Shown: positions 1 through 13,800 of the stretch, piece after piece | Position numbering within the stretch: position 1 is the first letter of the stretch | Layout of the letters: the number at the start of each line of letters is the position of its first letter | Assembly (NCBI GenBank): GCA_018806985.1 | Contig: JADANN010000122.1 | Span: 1,222,501-1,286,500, forward strand | DNA length: 64,000 bases | From: Angiostrongylus vasorum | Lineage: Eukaryota > Nematoda > Chromadorea > Rhabditida > Metastrongylidae | Direction of reading: 5' to 3' | The notes under the pieces: model-generated | The model's database searches: none | What the model was told of the DNA's origin: nothing | What the model saw: only the letters and a program-made list of their open reading frames with translations | Translations under genes and position numbers: made by a program

Positions 1-1217
1 GCTACTAATCCGCACCTTACCAATCCATTTAATCGCAGATAAGACTTTTGAAAAGCAGTGCAGAATCTTCCTGTAATGCAATTCTCAATACCGATTTTGT
101 AATGACCACTAAGTTCTTGCGCGATAGATAAGCCGACCTATTATTCAACCCTGGCTAACGGCCAGCGGTTGTCGCTCTTCTCCTTTCGGAGATCGAAAAG
201 GTCATGCTCACTTTCATATTTTTCCGACCAAACATTACTGCCGTCACCTTTGGACTTTCAAAAACCGATGTCGAAATGGGTATTAAGTGCACATCGTCAC
301 GAAGGTGTTGGCTCTGTCATCAGGATATCTAGAATCGCTCCGCCTACATCAAATGGAATAAACGTCGAATGAAATTCGCTCCAAAGCAGAGAATATCATA
401 TTTTTTGAGCTTCCCTTACCATTAATACAGGTACTCGCCGATATGTTTACTACCGCAAAAAGTGCTCGGGGTGAGGTCGGGAGGAAACAGTTGTATTGTT
501 TTTTCGCGGCGAGTTCGTATTGAAAATGATTTCACTCCACAGGAATCCCATTGTCGGACTGCACCTTTGTCGGATGACTATGTTGAGTCACTTGGTAAGC
601 AGTTGTGTGCGCAAAACTATCTGGCTTTCAAGAGGCGACCAACGTCGATTGAATAGCGATTGTCGTTGTTGATCGGCTTCCACTTACCATGAGACGTTTC
701 TGGAACTCAGTTTTCTCGGCCATCGTTGTCGTGTTGCTAAAATGAACAAAATTGACAATAAAAGCCGTTGCCAGCGAATTCGAGGGATTGCAGCGGATAT
801 AGCAGAAAAGGGGTGAATAACTGTACTGGAGAGCATTAAAGAGTTCTAAGATGGGACGGACGTGAAGTTCTGAAGATCTCTAGTTTTATCCAACTGCAAT
901 TACACCGTTTCTGTGGTAAATTTTGTAGCACATTATAGTGAATAAAGTATGGACAGAAATTATGGGGAGCTGCATTAGAGCTTCAGCCTACATGTCTTAA
1001 AAAAATCTTCGACTATGGACAATTAAGGCTTTTGTTATTTATTGTTGTGGACAACGAGGTGAAGAAACTAATCGAAAAAAAACAGAGGTAAGCCACTGCA
1101 GTTTGTTTGATCAGCCAGTTCACTTTTTAAACTGTTAGCATGAGATGGAGTTCCTGCAAAACTACAAAAGACACTGAAAAAACGGTATGATTCTTGTATA
1201 TATCCAGCTATGAGGGG
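1..1217. other. Anonymous non-coding stretch
   Basis: No reading frame here shows a recognisable domain, a credible exon chain or a signal peptide. The open frames are short (62-67 codons) and look like chance. No repeat family of the window was recognised. Confidence 0.5.
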
Positions 1218-1508
1218 AGTGTGTGGCTCAGTGGTCGGAGGCCCCGTGCAACACACGCGTGGAATCGATCCCTCTGCCCATGGCCCACCAAGCCTTCCAT
1301 CCCTACGAGGTCGGCAGTCGGTAACTTGGTGGCAGATTTGTCTGGGAGGTTAGCAGCACTGGCTCGATATATCAATAGGCCACCGCGAGTCATTGTAAAG
1401 GCCAGATATGCATTCAGTTACCTCCAAACGATGATTAATGAAGTCGAATGAATGGCGCATCCCTCAGAAGCCGCATCAATGCCGAGAGCTTCATCCTTTA
1501 TCGTTTAT
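1218..1508 (+). repeat. S1 tRNA-derived SINE copy
   Basis: Full-length copy. It begins with a box-A-like GTGGCTCAGTGGTCGG and a box-B-like GGAATCGATCCC about 40 nt later, then the family body (GGTCGGCAG..., GGCCACCGCGAGTCATTG, GGCCAGATATGCATTCA) and the 3' end GCCGAGAGCTTCATCC followed by a T-rich tail. The short open frames on both strands here are repeat-derived and should not be annotated as genes. Confidence 0.85.
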
Positions 1509-3399
1509 CTAGCCATGACGATGCCTTTAGTCGGATTTGTCCTACCCCAAATACTATAATACAGGGAAAACGGATTAAGGGTAGGAGATACAAAGATTGA
1601 TAAGCGTAAAGTACATGTAGGAAGAAAGAGGTCATGACGCAGAACTAGCAATATTCCTAAATCCACTTTGGCCTAACCTCAGACTATGAATTCAATATCT
1701 CGACTTATATAACATCATTTTCGTGGTGGCAGTCCATCCCGTAGGGAATCGGAATTTTTAATATCGACTTCCCTTAACCTCGCCATAGGTCCTCACTCCA
1801 CCATGCTGTGCTCGACTTCACTAGACTGGACTTGATTCGACTAGGAAGACTCACATCTCTCACGACTAAAAGAAGGAACAACTGCAGTGAAACTCGAGTA
1901 GTCGCTGCTCTGAAGAACATGATTCCGCCGTAACGTGATCCATAATAAAGCTTCGCGATAACCTCGTCTAATCTTATCATTGAACCAGGACACAACAGGA
2001 TGTGCTACGAGAGAAAGTCATCAGCAATAAAAAATTGCAGAAACGCAGATCAGAGGAAGAGGACACGGTTGGATTAATGGTAATATGGAGTACTGGCTAA
2101 CACTTACTAGGCTCAATCATGGTGGAGAATTCATTAATGGTCATCAGTGATCGCTTGCGTTAATGACATCGGATCAACGACGAAATATTCAAGCAGTGCT
2201 ATGACGCAGAACCATGCAGACACACGTAACACCTATTGACCACTGTTGCTGCTGCAGTGATGTTATCAGTGAACGCAAACAAGACTAGAACAGAACCAAC
2301 ACAGTACACTTAAAACCAGTACTCTATAGGCCTCTAGTAGTTACACGTGTCAGTGAGCAATTTTGAAAGGAAAAAAGTGTTTATGGTTTTTTAAACGCTT
2401 GCAGAAGATGGATAGTGTTGTGCCGGATGCAAAATCTCTTATACCATTCGAAAATCGTTATAAATAGCATTTCTCCAAATACGGATGGAAATTGCGCCTT
2501 TTCACCGTATTTTTGGCAGTAATTAATGCCCTGACTCCTGTTAGAACTTTCAATCTGCAGTTTGCCGATAACAATGTCCAGTGGCCAACTGGAACGGAGC
2601 AATTTAAATAAACCGAAAAAGAAAAATCAACTTTGAGATCTTCATCGTCGAAGTTGACAAAATCAGACGGCGCACCACTTAGAGAGACGAAAGCAGAAGT
2701 TTCTCATGGAGCTGGTGGAGAAACAAAAGAAATAAGAAAGAGCTTCCAACACCAGAATGCGCTGTCCTCTACTGCGCCAGAAAACAGGCCGCATTTCGAT
2801 GAGATGGGCGGAGCAACATCGCATGAACACGCGGCTGCCAATAAATCAAAAACACGAGGATTTGCAGCTGCAAATGAAAAAAATTGGAGGAGGACCACTA
2901 CAGCTTTGAGTGGCAAGCTATGCACTGTATCAGCCCATAGTCCAAGAAGATCCAACTAGCATAAATTCCACATAACTGTACGGGATCAGTGGCAAAGAAC
3001 GCACACGAAGTTTTTGGAAACGAACGTTCTTGTACGATCCAAGAAACTTCATGTGAAGGCATGAACCATCACATGGACAGTGATTCTACTGAATAATCCA
3101 TAAGTGAGCCTCCATGCTTTATAAAAGTGGCCAGTTATCATCGAATGTCAGAAAGTTTTGCTGTGCAGGGGATGTCTTTCGGGGAGCGGAGTACTTGCCA
3201 ATGTATCATGGTGGATTCCGTAAGAACAGTAACTAATACATATATACACACGGGTATTTCGTTCAGAAGTGAATCGATCGGAGAAAAGATGTCTGACAAT
3301 CGAAAGCATTTATTGTCGATTGCACGTGTTCTGCAACGAGTGCATCACCAATCAAAGCAGATAGCCTTTTCTGTCTTTTTTTTATTTCACATGGCCCCT
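1509..3399. other. Anonymous stretch, no supported gene
   Basis: Contains an unrecognised 108-codon plus-strand frame (2633-2959) overlapped by an 83-codon minus-strand frame. Neither has a domain, paralog or convincing splice partner. I see nothing else. Confidence 0.4.
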
Positions 3400-3660
3400 T
3401 CATCACGTCTGCTTGTCGGATCCCAGCTCTTCTGCGCCGGTTTCGTTCTCCTCGCATTCGTCCATCCAAAAACGTCTTCGACACTACATGAGGCTTCGGG
3501 TGTCACTTGAGGATTTCGTCTTCTTTGTGAATGTCGTAGAATGCTGGTCAAGTCAATTGCCATTGAAAACTTGGAGATGGCCGAGCTAGGATGTTCCCAC
3601 GTAGATTGGGGGTAGAGAGTAGTAGAAGAGCGAACCAGCGCCTTGCTTCTTGTTGGACTG
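3400..3660 (-). repeat. S7 tRNA-like SINE copy (minus)
   Basis: On the minus strand this matches copies at 17.8 and 52.2 kb: shared blocks include GACTTGACCAGCATTCTA, AAGAAGACGAAATCCTCAA and a GGATGG...AAGAGCTGGGATCCG tail. It is diverged and truncated. The overlapping 103-codon minus-strand frame is part of the repeat. Confidence 0.6.
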
Positions 3661-3949
3661 CATCGCTTCCATCTGCGCTGCCCGTCCATGATGTTCACTG
3701 GAAACGTTACCCGCTATCATCATATGGACGTTGACATATAACCACTATTGTAATAGAATGAGAACTCATCCAAGGCGATGGGACACTTCATTATGCTGCA
3801 TCACCAGAAATTGTTCGTAAAGACCTTGAACGAGGAACCATTTTTTGACTGATATACTCCTCAACTGACTTCTTACCTAATTCGCTATAAAGCTATGGAT
3901 TTAGAAAGAATGCGAGTTTTAAAGCGTTTACAGCCATAGGCGATTTATT

Positions 3950-4160
3950 TTATCGGAATCATCCGCCTGTCGTGTAGATGTTCGTCACAGACGACGTTTG
4001 CATTGTCTTGGAGTCCTGCCCGCAAGTCTCTTGGTCCATCTGCCGTCTGTTTTTCTTATCATTTGACCAGTCCACCAGTGCTTCGCATTTGATGAGTATT
4101 CTCAAGTATATTGAGGATGGAACAGCTTTCGAATTTCTACACATTGTAGACATGGTATAT
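3950..4160 (-). pseudogene. RTE-like retrotransposon fossil (C-terminal part)
   Basis: On the minus strand one frame reads HWWTGQMIRKTDGRWTKRL followed by AGRTPRQCKRRL and a stop. This resembles the region after the reverse transcriptase domain of RTE-type LINEs, where GHVMRM..DRWT..V..W.PR..KR.. is typical. The frame is short and broken, with no RT core beside it. It is inferred from pattern only; another LINE clade is possible. Confidence 0.4.
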
Positions 4161-4465
4161 TTGTGCGCCGATCACATTCCAGTTTTCAATCACTAGATAT
4201 TCACTATGCCGAATCCTTTGTGTTGCTTAGATGTCCATTCACGTCCTTGCTGCATTAAGTACAGTCCTTCTTTAATGTTATTCTCCATATTTATAGAACT
4301 CATCAGGTACACATAGGACGTGGTCACTGTAATCAAAGATTTCTCCACTTTGATTTGGCTGCTGTCGCTCCATGGGTTTTTCATCAACCGTCTTTCTTCT
4401 GATTCATGCGTAGTACATCCGTTTTTTTACGATTCTTTGGACTCTTTGAAAGTCTTAACCCTTTT

Positions 4466-4680
4466 TATTTACTACTTATTCTTTCTAACGGCAGGGTATG
4501 TTGCGAAATATAACTTCTATAACGCTGACGTATTTGCAAAACTCCGGACCGCAGGTGTCTGCGGTGGGGAACGAACGCGCTATTGTCCTTTCCCAAAAGT
4601 GGACATCATAGAGAAAAACCTTGAGCTCTCATAAGTTCCCCTTTGTCGCATCGCTTACCCATTTTCCGCATTCACCAACT
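4466..4680 (+). repeat. S3 inverted-repeat element, 5' half
   Basis: Starts with the S3 arm (TTTATTTACTACTTATTC...GCAGGGTATGTTGCG, then ACGCTGACGTATTTGCAAAA) and runs into the core ACCGCAGGTGTCTGCGGTG GGGAACGAACGCGC. The far arm is absent, so this is a truncated copy. Confidence 0.65.
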
Positions 4681-5189
4681 CCCTTCACCACAAATTTTGT
4701 TCTTGACAGTTCTATTAGAGTAGGACAGCGTGGCGTATTTGTTGAATGTATACGCTGAAAAGTTCAATTTGTTACTGCACGCATCAAAAATTTTCATAGA
4801 TGTCGCTAGTAAACAAAAACCTACTACTTTGTTGAGGTATATTCCTACGGCTCAATTGTGCAGGAGAACAAAGTAGAAAGCAGTGAAGTCATTAGGTGAG
4901 GGCAAGGCTACGGTGCATCAGTTTGCGGATTTCTAAGACGCCCCAAAGCAATTTTTTTGCAGAGTTCTTGCATTATCTCGGCTTCGTCTTCGTCCTTTTC
5001 TCAGTTATGTCCTCCGTCATGCCTGGTTGAACTTTTTGTGCTAATCGTTTTTATAATGCCATGGAAGGGACGAAAGGATCTCATTCACGCCGCGACGGCG
5101 ATAAACTTCGGATGGCATTATCTCCTTCCACACCTTTTCTGAGAAATGCTAGGAGAGAAACAATAAATCTTTGCGAAATTAATAAAATA

Positions 5190-5460
5190 GATGAAGCTGT
5201 CAGCGTTGATCACTCTCTGAGGGATGCACAATGAATTCCTCTTCGTTAAGCAACGATGGAGGTGACTGAATGCATATCTGGCCTTTACTATGACTCGCAG
5301 TGGCTTACTGATGTACCCAGCCAGTGTTGCTATCGCTTCAGACAAGTCCAGCACCAATTTGCAGACCCCGGAAGTAAGGAGGGATTTTTGGGCATAGGTC
5401 GCGGGGACCAATCGCATGTGTGTTGCAGGTTGTCTTCGACCACTACGCTACACGCGCCAA
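5190..5460 (-). repeat. S1 SINE copy (minus)
   Basis: Reverse-complement S1: the tail comes first (GTCAGCGTTGATCACTCTCTGAGG), then GGAGGTGACTGAATGCATA, and the box region at the far end (CCACTACGCTACACGCGCC). Diverged, but close to full length. Confidence 0.75.
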
Positions 5461-7364
5461 ATTAATGTCCTACTTCAGCTTGCATTTTAAAGTGGTTTGT
5501 CTCCTCTCCGGACTAACTTTGTCAGTCGAAATGTTAGCCATTGGAATCTACACAATTTCGCCGAAGAACAAGGTTTTTTAATACCACAGCAAAGTTGCAA
5601 AAATTGTTTGTACCGAGAGAAAAGATATACCAACGTTGCAAAAAATCCTAGACTTACGAGCAAATGAAGTAGTTGCAGACACTTTTGGTCTTGGCTTGAT
5701 TTCTGAAGCATTTCTGGTTGCCGAGATGCTTGAAGAAGTGGTAGTCGGTAGGCGGAACTTCTAGAGGTAACGGTGATTGGGGGAGAGTTTCGTAGATAAG
5801 CTCGTTGAACTTCTGTAGCATTGGTAGTGCGACGTGCTATCGTGGGGAAGAATTGGTCCCTTTCTGTTGATCAATAAAGAGCCACAGCTGCTGGAATTCA
5901 TTGTTTCATCAGTCCTGTACAGTGCGACCTGCTCCATAGGAAATTGTTTGAAAGCAGAGTGTGCGGAAGCTGTTCTCAAGTTCAGCATTATTTCTCGAAG
6001 AATTGTTCATTTCTTCCGGCATCAGTAACTTGAGATTCGACCCAACATTTCATTACCTCATCTCTCTTACTAATCTTACTAATGTCACTGCCTATTCTTA
6101 TCAATGAATTCGTCCGACGTACACGGGACAATAAATAGTTTTGCTTCAGCAATATTACCTTTACTGCTGAGGGCCTTAAATAGCCAGCCAAGGACTTTCA
6201 CCGGTTGGTATCACCACGTTGATTTCGTCACTCAACGATGACAGCTATTCTTAAAGCTTGCGTACATAGCTGCACTTCCACGTGGAAATTTGAAACTTCT
6301 CAGTTGGCTATACACTTAATGGCAAGCGAACCCATTAACGATTGCAACTTACTGTGCGACACCTGCGAGTATCACTAGCCATGAAAAGATTTTAGAATCA
6401 CAAAAATGGTGAACACGATCATTTCAGGATAACTTTGCCTTTCATAGTTCCTTCTGCGGCAGCCATCATCAAGGAGTTAAACGTGAATTCTCCCCAAAGT
6501 GAATAAACCCCTGAATGAGCAAGCGCGTCACAGTGTCGAAGTGTGTGATATCGCCATCCCTTATACGGTACTCCAAAGATCTATCAAGCACTGGGCTCAT
6601 TCGAGCTGATAAGAAGCTCAAAATTTCTACCCAAAAGCGTGTATAAATGCAAACCTACAACGGGATTCGCTGCTGTGCTGGCAACAACTTGGTGGCAAGC
6701 GGCAAACCTCCTTTTCATACACAAACGTAGAAGATAGCCCAGGCTCACCATCTAGAAAACTTACTGAAGGGGGTTTCTTGCAACTCCATGGAAAAAAGGA
6801 AAGGTGCTGAGACATGAATGAGCTATGAAACTGGGCTACGCTAAGTAACATGTACCAGTTAACATTACACTTTGACTACCAGCACCTATTTTTGAGCCCT
6901 ACATGGCATTTTTTTTATTTCTTTCTTTCCCTTTCGTAAGAAAAAGACTTCCATCAACGCCCTTACCAGAAATCTATTACCTGGTCTAGTGTATGGGATA
7001 TCGGCTCTAGAGATTTTGAAGAAGTTCCAAATTACTTCCCTTGCCCCATCTTCACATTACCGTACCGTTACTACTGAAGGGGTTTATCTGTAGTCAACCT
7101 ACGGTATACTTAAATGTAGCTTCACAAATACATTTTCATATCAACGCCTAGCTGTGTAGTGGGTTATGCTACATGTGGCAAGGTCATTTTCGCGAAACCC
7201 AACAAAATACTTAGGTCCTAAGTTGCCATTCGTGCTGAGCTACAGAGGTCACTACCGTCTTCGAGGCTCGGCAGAATACGTCTCAAGAGAAAAGGGGCAG
7301 GCCAAATAATAAAATAAAACGACAATTCGAAGGAAAGGACAGTAGAGTCGTTTCTAATGGAGCC
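5461..7364. other. Anonymous stretch
   Basis: No domain, exon chain or known repeat of the window recognised. Open frames of 64-75 codons on both strands are unsupported. Confidence 0.4.
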
Positions 7365-7500
7365 AAACACCACCTCGCCAAGGACCACTAAGAAGATGGG
7401 CCGACGTGTTCGTTACACGCGCAAATCAACTATACCCACAGATGAAATCAGTTTTCAAATCATCAGAGTGTAACAAATACCTAATGAGAATACGACCAGC
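7365..7500 (+). pseudogene. RTE-like LINE fossil (3' end of ORF)
   Basis: The frame PRQGPLRRWADVFVTRANQL resembles the GRPPTRWADVF..R..QL motif near the C-terminus of nematode RTE-type LINE proteins. Only about 40 codons are preserved; upstream RT sequence is missing. A short unrelated match cannot be excluded. Confidence 0.45.
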
Positions 7501-7871
7501 ACGAATAGATGCCGGTTTCAAGGCAAGGTGTGGGTCCTGCCCAATGGCGGACTCACCGTACCTATGACGTCACTGAAAAAATGGACTTTCAAAAGTAGGC
7601 TGATTTGCATAAGCCCCATCTCCTGCTTTCAAACTGCTACTTTTACTATATTTGTTACTATACCTTTCTTACTTTTACTATCATACCACTATATTTGATA
7701 GATTTGCCACTCACTGACACATGAGTGGCACCGGACGAGTTACCCTTTCATGTACAGTTTTGGACGAGTTTTACCATCTTTGTCAAAATTGAGGTATTCC
7801 TGGGGGAATATGCCCGCATGCTCTTTGTCTGTCGCTACTTTATTTAAACATTATTGAATGGAATGTGAAGA

Positions 7872-10800
7872 ATGGGACATTATGAACAGCGATGCTGTGG
7901 ATCAGATGTGAGTTCTTCTTCAGCACTTCTTCTAGTGCCGTTTTCTGACTTTCTGCCTCTTGTAGGTGCTGTGGATGCATTGAATTCTTTTTTTAGAGCG
8001 ATAATGGGTCGATTTCGTCCGTTTCGGACATTGTTTTCTCCGATGTGGACAATATTATCGTATCAGACGGTAGCAGTAGTCCAGAAGAAGGCGAAGTTGC
8101 CGAAATTGGCGAGAAAGGTGGAGAGAATTCGCATTGTGCGTATGACTCTGTCTACTAAAAATATTGCAAAGAGAAAATAACCTTTTTATCTCCTCTGGTA
8201 CATCGATAGTCTGTTCTGACATGTTGTGCAACCCCTAGCAGTTCTTATATTCGGTTCTTTATCGCTTTATCGTGGCCCGTGTGGCGCTGTGGTTGCAGCC
8301 GCCCTGCAATACATGGGATCGATCCGCGCGCCCGTGGCTCACCAAGCCTTCTTCCCCTCCGGGGTATGCAAATTGTTGCCACACTTCTCTGAGAGGATAG
8401 CAGCACTGGCTCGATACATCGGTAACCCACCTTGAGTCATTGTAAAGACCAGATATGCGTTCAATCACCTCCAACAATGCTTAGTGAAGTCGAATGCATA
8501 GTGTATCCCTCAGGGATTGATCAACGCGGAGAGCTTTTTTATCGCTTTACCATCCTCCATAGGGGTGGCCGGGATCGAACTGATATATTGAATGCTGTCG
8601 AAGAGTGGATTCCTCTGGCATCACGGGATAATCTGTTAGAAGGTTCACAGGTCTTCCCCAGGAACAGTTGCAGGGACTTGTGGGTCGATGGGAGATTTGA
8701 CGATTAACATCCAGTATCCTTAGGAATTTCTTCCTTTCATTCATTCAAGAGCAATGTAATAAGAATAATGCGACACCATTCTATCGAGATTTTACATGGT
8801 TTAAAACGTTACGTTTAGGCAAGACCCTCACGTTCGATGAAGAACTCATAAGAAGGCTTATCACTGAAGAGGCGAGTTAGTTTTATAGTTTTCAAGAACT
8901 CACCTAGGACTTTCACATTATGTTGATATTTTCTTCATCTTTAGGGAATTTAGACTTGACCCTAAATTGGCCAAGCTACCGGAGCAGAAAGATGTCGCCC
9001 AAATTACTCCATGTTTCGATTATCACAAGGCATTGTTTCTGTTCATTTTTTTTTAGACTTTGAGGTACTTAAAGTTGTGAAGTTTAACCATAGTAGTGCT
9101 GTTCTACTTCATCTGTAAATGTCAATCTTTTGTTTTTTTCATTGCACTAGCTAACAAGTTCCAGCCTTACCAGTTATTCTATTTCTGTCCGGAAGGCCCA
9201 GTAACTCTATTTCTTTTCAACTCAATTTTAGGTTAAAGATGGCGTAGTTCAATCAACACCTAATCACGAGACGATCTTGGAAAGCTTCAGATCAATGCTG
9301 AGTGGTATTGAGCGTATGAAAATGGATCGCCCAAAATTAGACCTACCGGAAAAGATTCTGATGCATTCCTGTTGGAAATGTATGATCTGGGAAACCCATT
9401 TGCTCTGCTAATATTTGTAATCATCCCAATTTTTAAGGTGCACGTCGTGAAGGGGAAAGCAGCTCTGAGTCATCAGTTAGTTCGTCTTCGAGTGAAAGCG
9501 ATTCTCCCTACAGTGACGGAGATTCAGCTGCAGAAAGCGGTAGCAGCGGATCTTCTAGCAACGACGATAGCGATGAGAGTGAAGACGACGACGAAGATGG
9601 AGGAGAGTGTGATGATTCTGAATGGAGTGATGTGGAGAAGATGAACACGAGGCAACGTAGTTCGTATTTATTGCGAAAGGAGTTCGACAGGAAGTACAGG
9701 AGCGGTGCAGCGCTTTGCGATGACATATGTTTTAATGAACCTGAAGTGGGAGCTTATGGTCTGATATGTCGTTGTTCAACTTCAGCTAGGCAGAGCGGAT
9801 TACGTCATAATGTGTTTCCGGGTGAAAACAGGATCCCCGATTGTGTACCTAATGAAAACAATGCAGCCAAGCTACATCACTATGTGCTAGTTGTCACTAG
9901 ACCGTCGGCTCCTTTGGGAGAAGGCACACGTACACGGATATCTCATTCTGGGGAGTCGTATGTTTTTCAAGGATTCTCGGTATTTTTTCATCGTGAGCTA
10001 CCTGGAGTCCTACCCCGAATGCCGGTTTCGCGCTGGACCAGTGAGTACGAATTCCATTTCGAAAAAGCACCTATGTTGGATTGCTTCACTGTCGAAGAGT
10101 TGAATATGTTTCATCAATATCTGTTCGTTGATCTACTAGAACTGTACGATGAGTCGCTTCGTGCATTTGGCGTAAATGATGGTTGTCCAGTTTACCACGT
10201 CATGCCACGTTTTATTTCTGAGCGAGATCGAGGGCAACGAATGCTGCCTATGAGCATTGTGTTACGATATCTTCACGATTCATTTAAGCCGTTGGTGACT
10301 GAGCAAGAAGTTGGAATGTTGTCACGGTGTAGTGAAACTGAATCCACAAAGATTTTGACTGCCAAGAAATTTCAGCTGGCGACAAATCCACGAAAGAGAC
10401 CTTCAACAATCCGCGTGGACAACGTAAAAAGGCTTTCGACAAACGAGTCGTTGACTTTTGGGATAGAACACAAGACTTCACCGTTTGTTCTTATGTTTTG
10501 ATCACTTACATTGCTCTAGATTTTCCGACTATTTCAAACATGTCACGCTTTGTCAGTTCCACAGTTTCAGTCCGGTGGCATATGCTAACTTGAAGAATCC
10601 TGAGCTCGTCGAAGCGCAGCGTCGGTTGTGTAAAATGCGCCAAGTGCCGTCGAATAATGTTAACGGTCAGCAGCAGAAGGAGCAATTGGAAGACACTAAC
10701 ACTTTGCTTAAGCGAATCGCAGAGCTTAAGCAACAACGGTGAGGGACTTGTATGCTGTTGTTTTGTATTAAAATTTCACTTACTTGGGTACCTGAATGGC

Positions 10801-13800
10801 CCTTCTTCACTGGTTGTGCACACCGCAGCATAATCCTCATTGTTTCAGAGTTTTGCTGGTTTAGCCATTGTGGTTCCGTGAAGTCCCGACCTCGGCCAGG
10901 CCCTGAAGTCCCGATGTCAGCCAAGCCAAAGTCTGCCCCAGGTTGTTAACGCCACAGGCAGTGTCCGCCTTTGTGGATCAGAGGGAGATTTGCGACCATG
11001 CGAATAGTTTGATATCAGGGCGGTAGTGGAACCTGGTATTGCTTTTCTCTTAGCTGACCTTCCCGAATGGAAACGCCGGACTCCTCAGTTTGAGAGACCC
11101 TGCTTGGGGATGAATCTCCCTGCTGTACGTCGTAGCCCGATACTCAGAAACTTATTAGGATTGTGTACCATCTAGTTTTCTTTTGTTGAATTTTCAATTA
11201 CCAGTTAGAAGTCTGTTGTGTTGGATGGTTTCTTCTTGCTGAAACTTTGCAACTTTTGTTTCACTTTTCTTTATAATGCGTAGTATCGAGTTTGCAAGTT
11301 TAAGGGTGGTTCAGCTTAGTGCACCTAAAGTGATTCCTTGTTCTGGCTTTTTGGCGACAGGAATCTATGCGGATGTGCCGGCGCATGTGCTCTTGCTTAT
11401 TCTCGCTGTGAAGCATGCTCGATTTCACTGGTCTCTTGCGGAATTTGAGAAGATTATCTCGTACAACTTCGCGAATCGCTCTGTTATTGAGCTTGCATTC
11501 ACTCATCCATCTTATAAAAACGACTTTGGAGTTAACGTGGATCATATCAAAACTACGCTTACCAACTGCATGTTTCGCCGGTATGCTCCGTTTACCGACA
11601 ATAACGAGAAGAAGAAAGGATTTCGTAACCTAATGCATATTATGTCGCAGTCTGGATCCAACACAGCTGGGTTATCGAAGATTGCTCACAACGAAAGGCT
11701 TGAGTACCTTGGTGACGCCGTTGTGGAATTAATTGTATCGAATCGTTTGTTCTTTATTCTACCTCACCAGGAAGAAGGTGGCTTGGCCACCTACCGCAGT
11801 GCGCTCGTCCAGAATCGTAACCTCGCCGCACTTGGGAAGAAACTGAGACTTGGTGACTGGATGATGTACGCCCATGGCATCGATTTGTGCGATGAAGAAG
11901 ACTTTCGAAAATCATTGGCAAACACATTTGAAGCTGTGCTCGGAGCAATTTATTTGGATGGTGGAATTGAAGAGTGCGATCGGTAATCCCACATTTTGAT
12001 CTTTTGATGTGGAATTTTATCTTTTCCCTTTACTTATTGTTAATGAATGGTAAACGTCGATGAACAGGACTACTTGTTGAGTTTTATTTTGCAGTATATT
12101 TCGCGGAAGCGATGTTTGGTGATGATCCTATGGTGAAGATGCTTTGGCTTAACGTTCCCGAACATCCTCTTAAGGTATCTGTGTTGGGAAAACAATGCTT
12201 ATCCAGGCGACCGTTAATTATTCTCGGTAGTAATAATCATTATCTTCATGGATTGTTAAGCTGACACAAGATTTTTCGAGCTTGAAACGTTAGCCAAATA
12301 AATATCTTCATTAATCTCGTGTTAGCTTAACAATCCAAGAAGTTATTTGTATTACCTACTTACTTGGTTACTTGGATGGCCCGTCCTCACTTGTTATGCG
12401 GTAATGGTTTATTCTCAGCTAGGCCTCTTGATGGGAATCCCAGTCTCCTCAGCTTGGGAGACCCTGCCAGGATGATGAATCCCCCACTAAACATCGCAGC
12501 CCTACACCCAGAAACACTTCCCAGCCACGATGAGGCAGTAAAGCTTTGGAGTGGTATCTTTATTAGGATTACAATTTCATGAACTCCAATAATTCCTTTT
12601 GTGAATTTTAGGTGGAACAGCCGGAGGGTGACCGCATGTTTATTGAAGGTACTGATGATCTAGCGGAGCTTAGTGATCTGGAGGATATTCTTGGGTTTCG
12701 ATTTCAGAATATCCGATTACTTGCAAAGGCACTTACTCGAAGAAATGTCCCCTACAATACGCTCACATGGTACATCAGATTTTGTACTGTTTCGTAATTC
12801 TGTAAAATGGGACGTTGTGAAAGACATCCTTCTGTTATGAGTTCGCCTTCAGTTCTTGTTTCATTTGTTAACACGGCACTATGTATTCAGTGGGAACAAC
12901 CAACGTCTTGAGTGGCTCGGGGATGCAGTTTTACAGCTTATTATATCCGACTACCTTTACCATCATTTTCCTAATCATCACGAAGGACATCTTTCCTTAT
13001 TGAGGACATGCCTTGTCTGCAATGAAACACAGGTAATACTTTTTTGGTGTTTTCTCAAGTTTTAATCGTATTCTTACTACCGGTGAAAGGTGCTCATCCC
13101 ATTGAACAGTATGCTATATATTACGAATCAGGTATTAGAACTGAATTACTCCGTCTTTATAAATTCTTGATGCTGTGGTATCTTATACTTAACGAAACTC
13201 TGTCGCTGTCTTCAACTCTTATGTATTACAACCGCAAGGATGCTGAGATACTATTATTAGTGTCTTATCCTCATTGATGATCTAACACCAATTTGCCAAA
13301 AATTTTTTATCCGGCTGACTTTTCGGTGCCCATGCCTTCTTCAGAGCCGGATTGGTTTGCGTCGATTAGAACATAGAAAGCCGAATAAAAATTTTTTACG
13401 AGCATCATGTTAGCTCATCAGTAAAAAAAAGTCTTTGACCATTTTTTACGGAGGCTAAGTAAAACATGGTTTATAAAAGTTTTTTGTTTTATATTACTTT
13501 TTTTAACTGGAGCTCATTTCGACAAAATCCAATTTCCATATATTTTCGCCTTATCAAGCCTTTTCAGTCTCAAATTTGCGAGGATCTTGGTTTACATAAC
13601 TACATTGTGCATCCCCCGGGCGGGAGTTCACGCCTTCCTGAACTTAGTCTCAAGGATAAAGCCGATCTGGTTGAAGCACTTATCGGAGCAATCTTCGTCG
13701 ACCGTGGATGGGATTACTGTCGAGCTTTTATCTACATATGTTTTCTTCCCCGACTTAAAGTAAGATTTCTTTGAACGTTGAGAATCGATTGATGATTTTT

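Noticed and set aside
2633..2959. 108-codon plus-strand frame with an overlapping 83-codon minus frame
   Set aside because: No domain, signal peptide, repeat membership or splice partner; composition alone is not enough to call a gene.
8875..8946. A third possible phase fault in drsh-1, between the exons ending at 8875 and starting at 8945
   Set aside because: Two frames of the second exon are plausible (one reads [16 protein letters not shown], the other [15 protein letters not shown] and keeps phase), and this N-terminal region is not conserved enough to decide.
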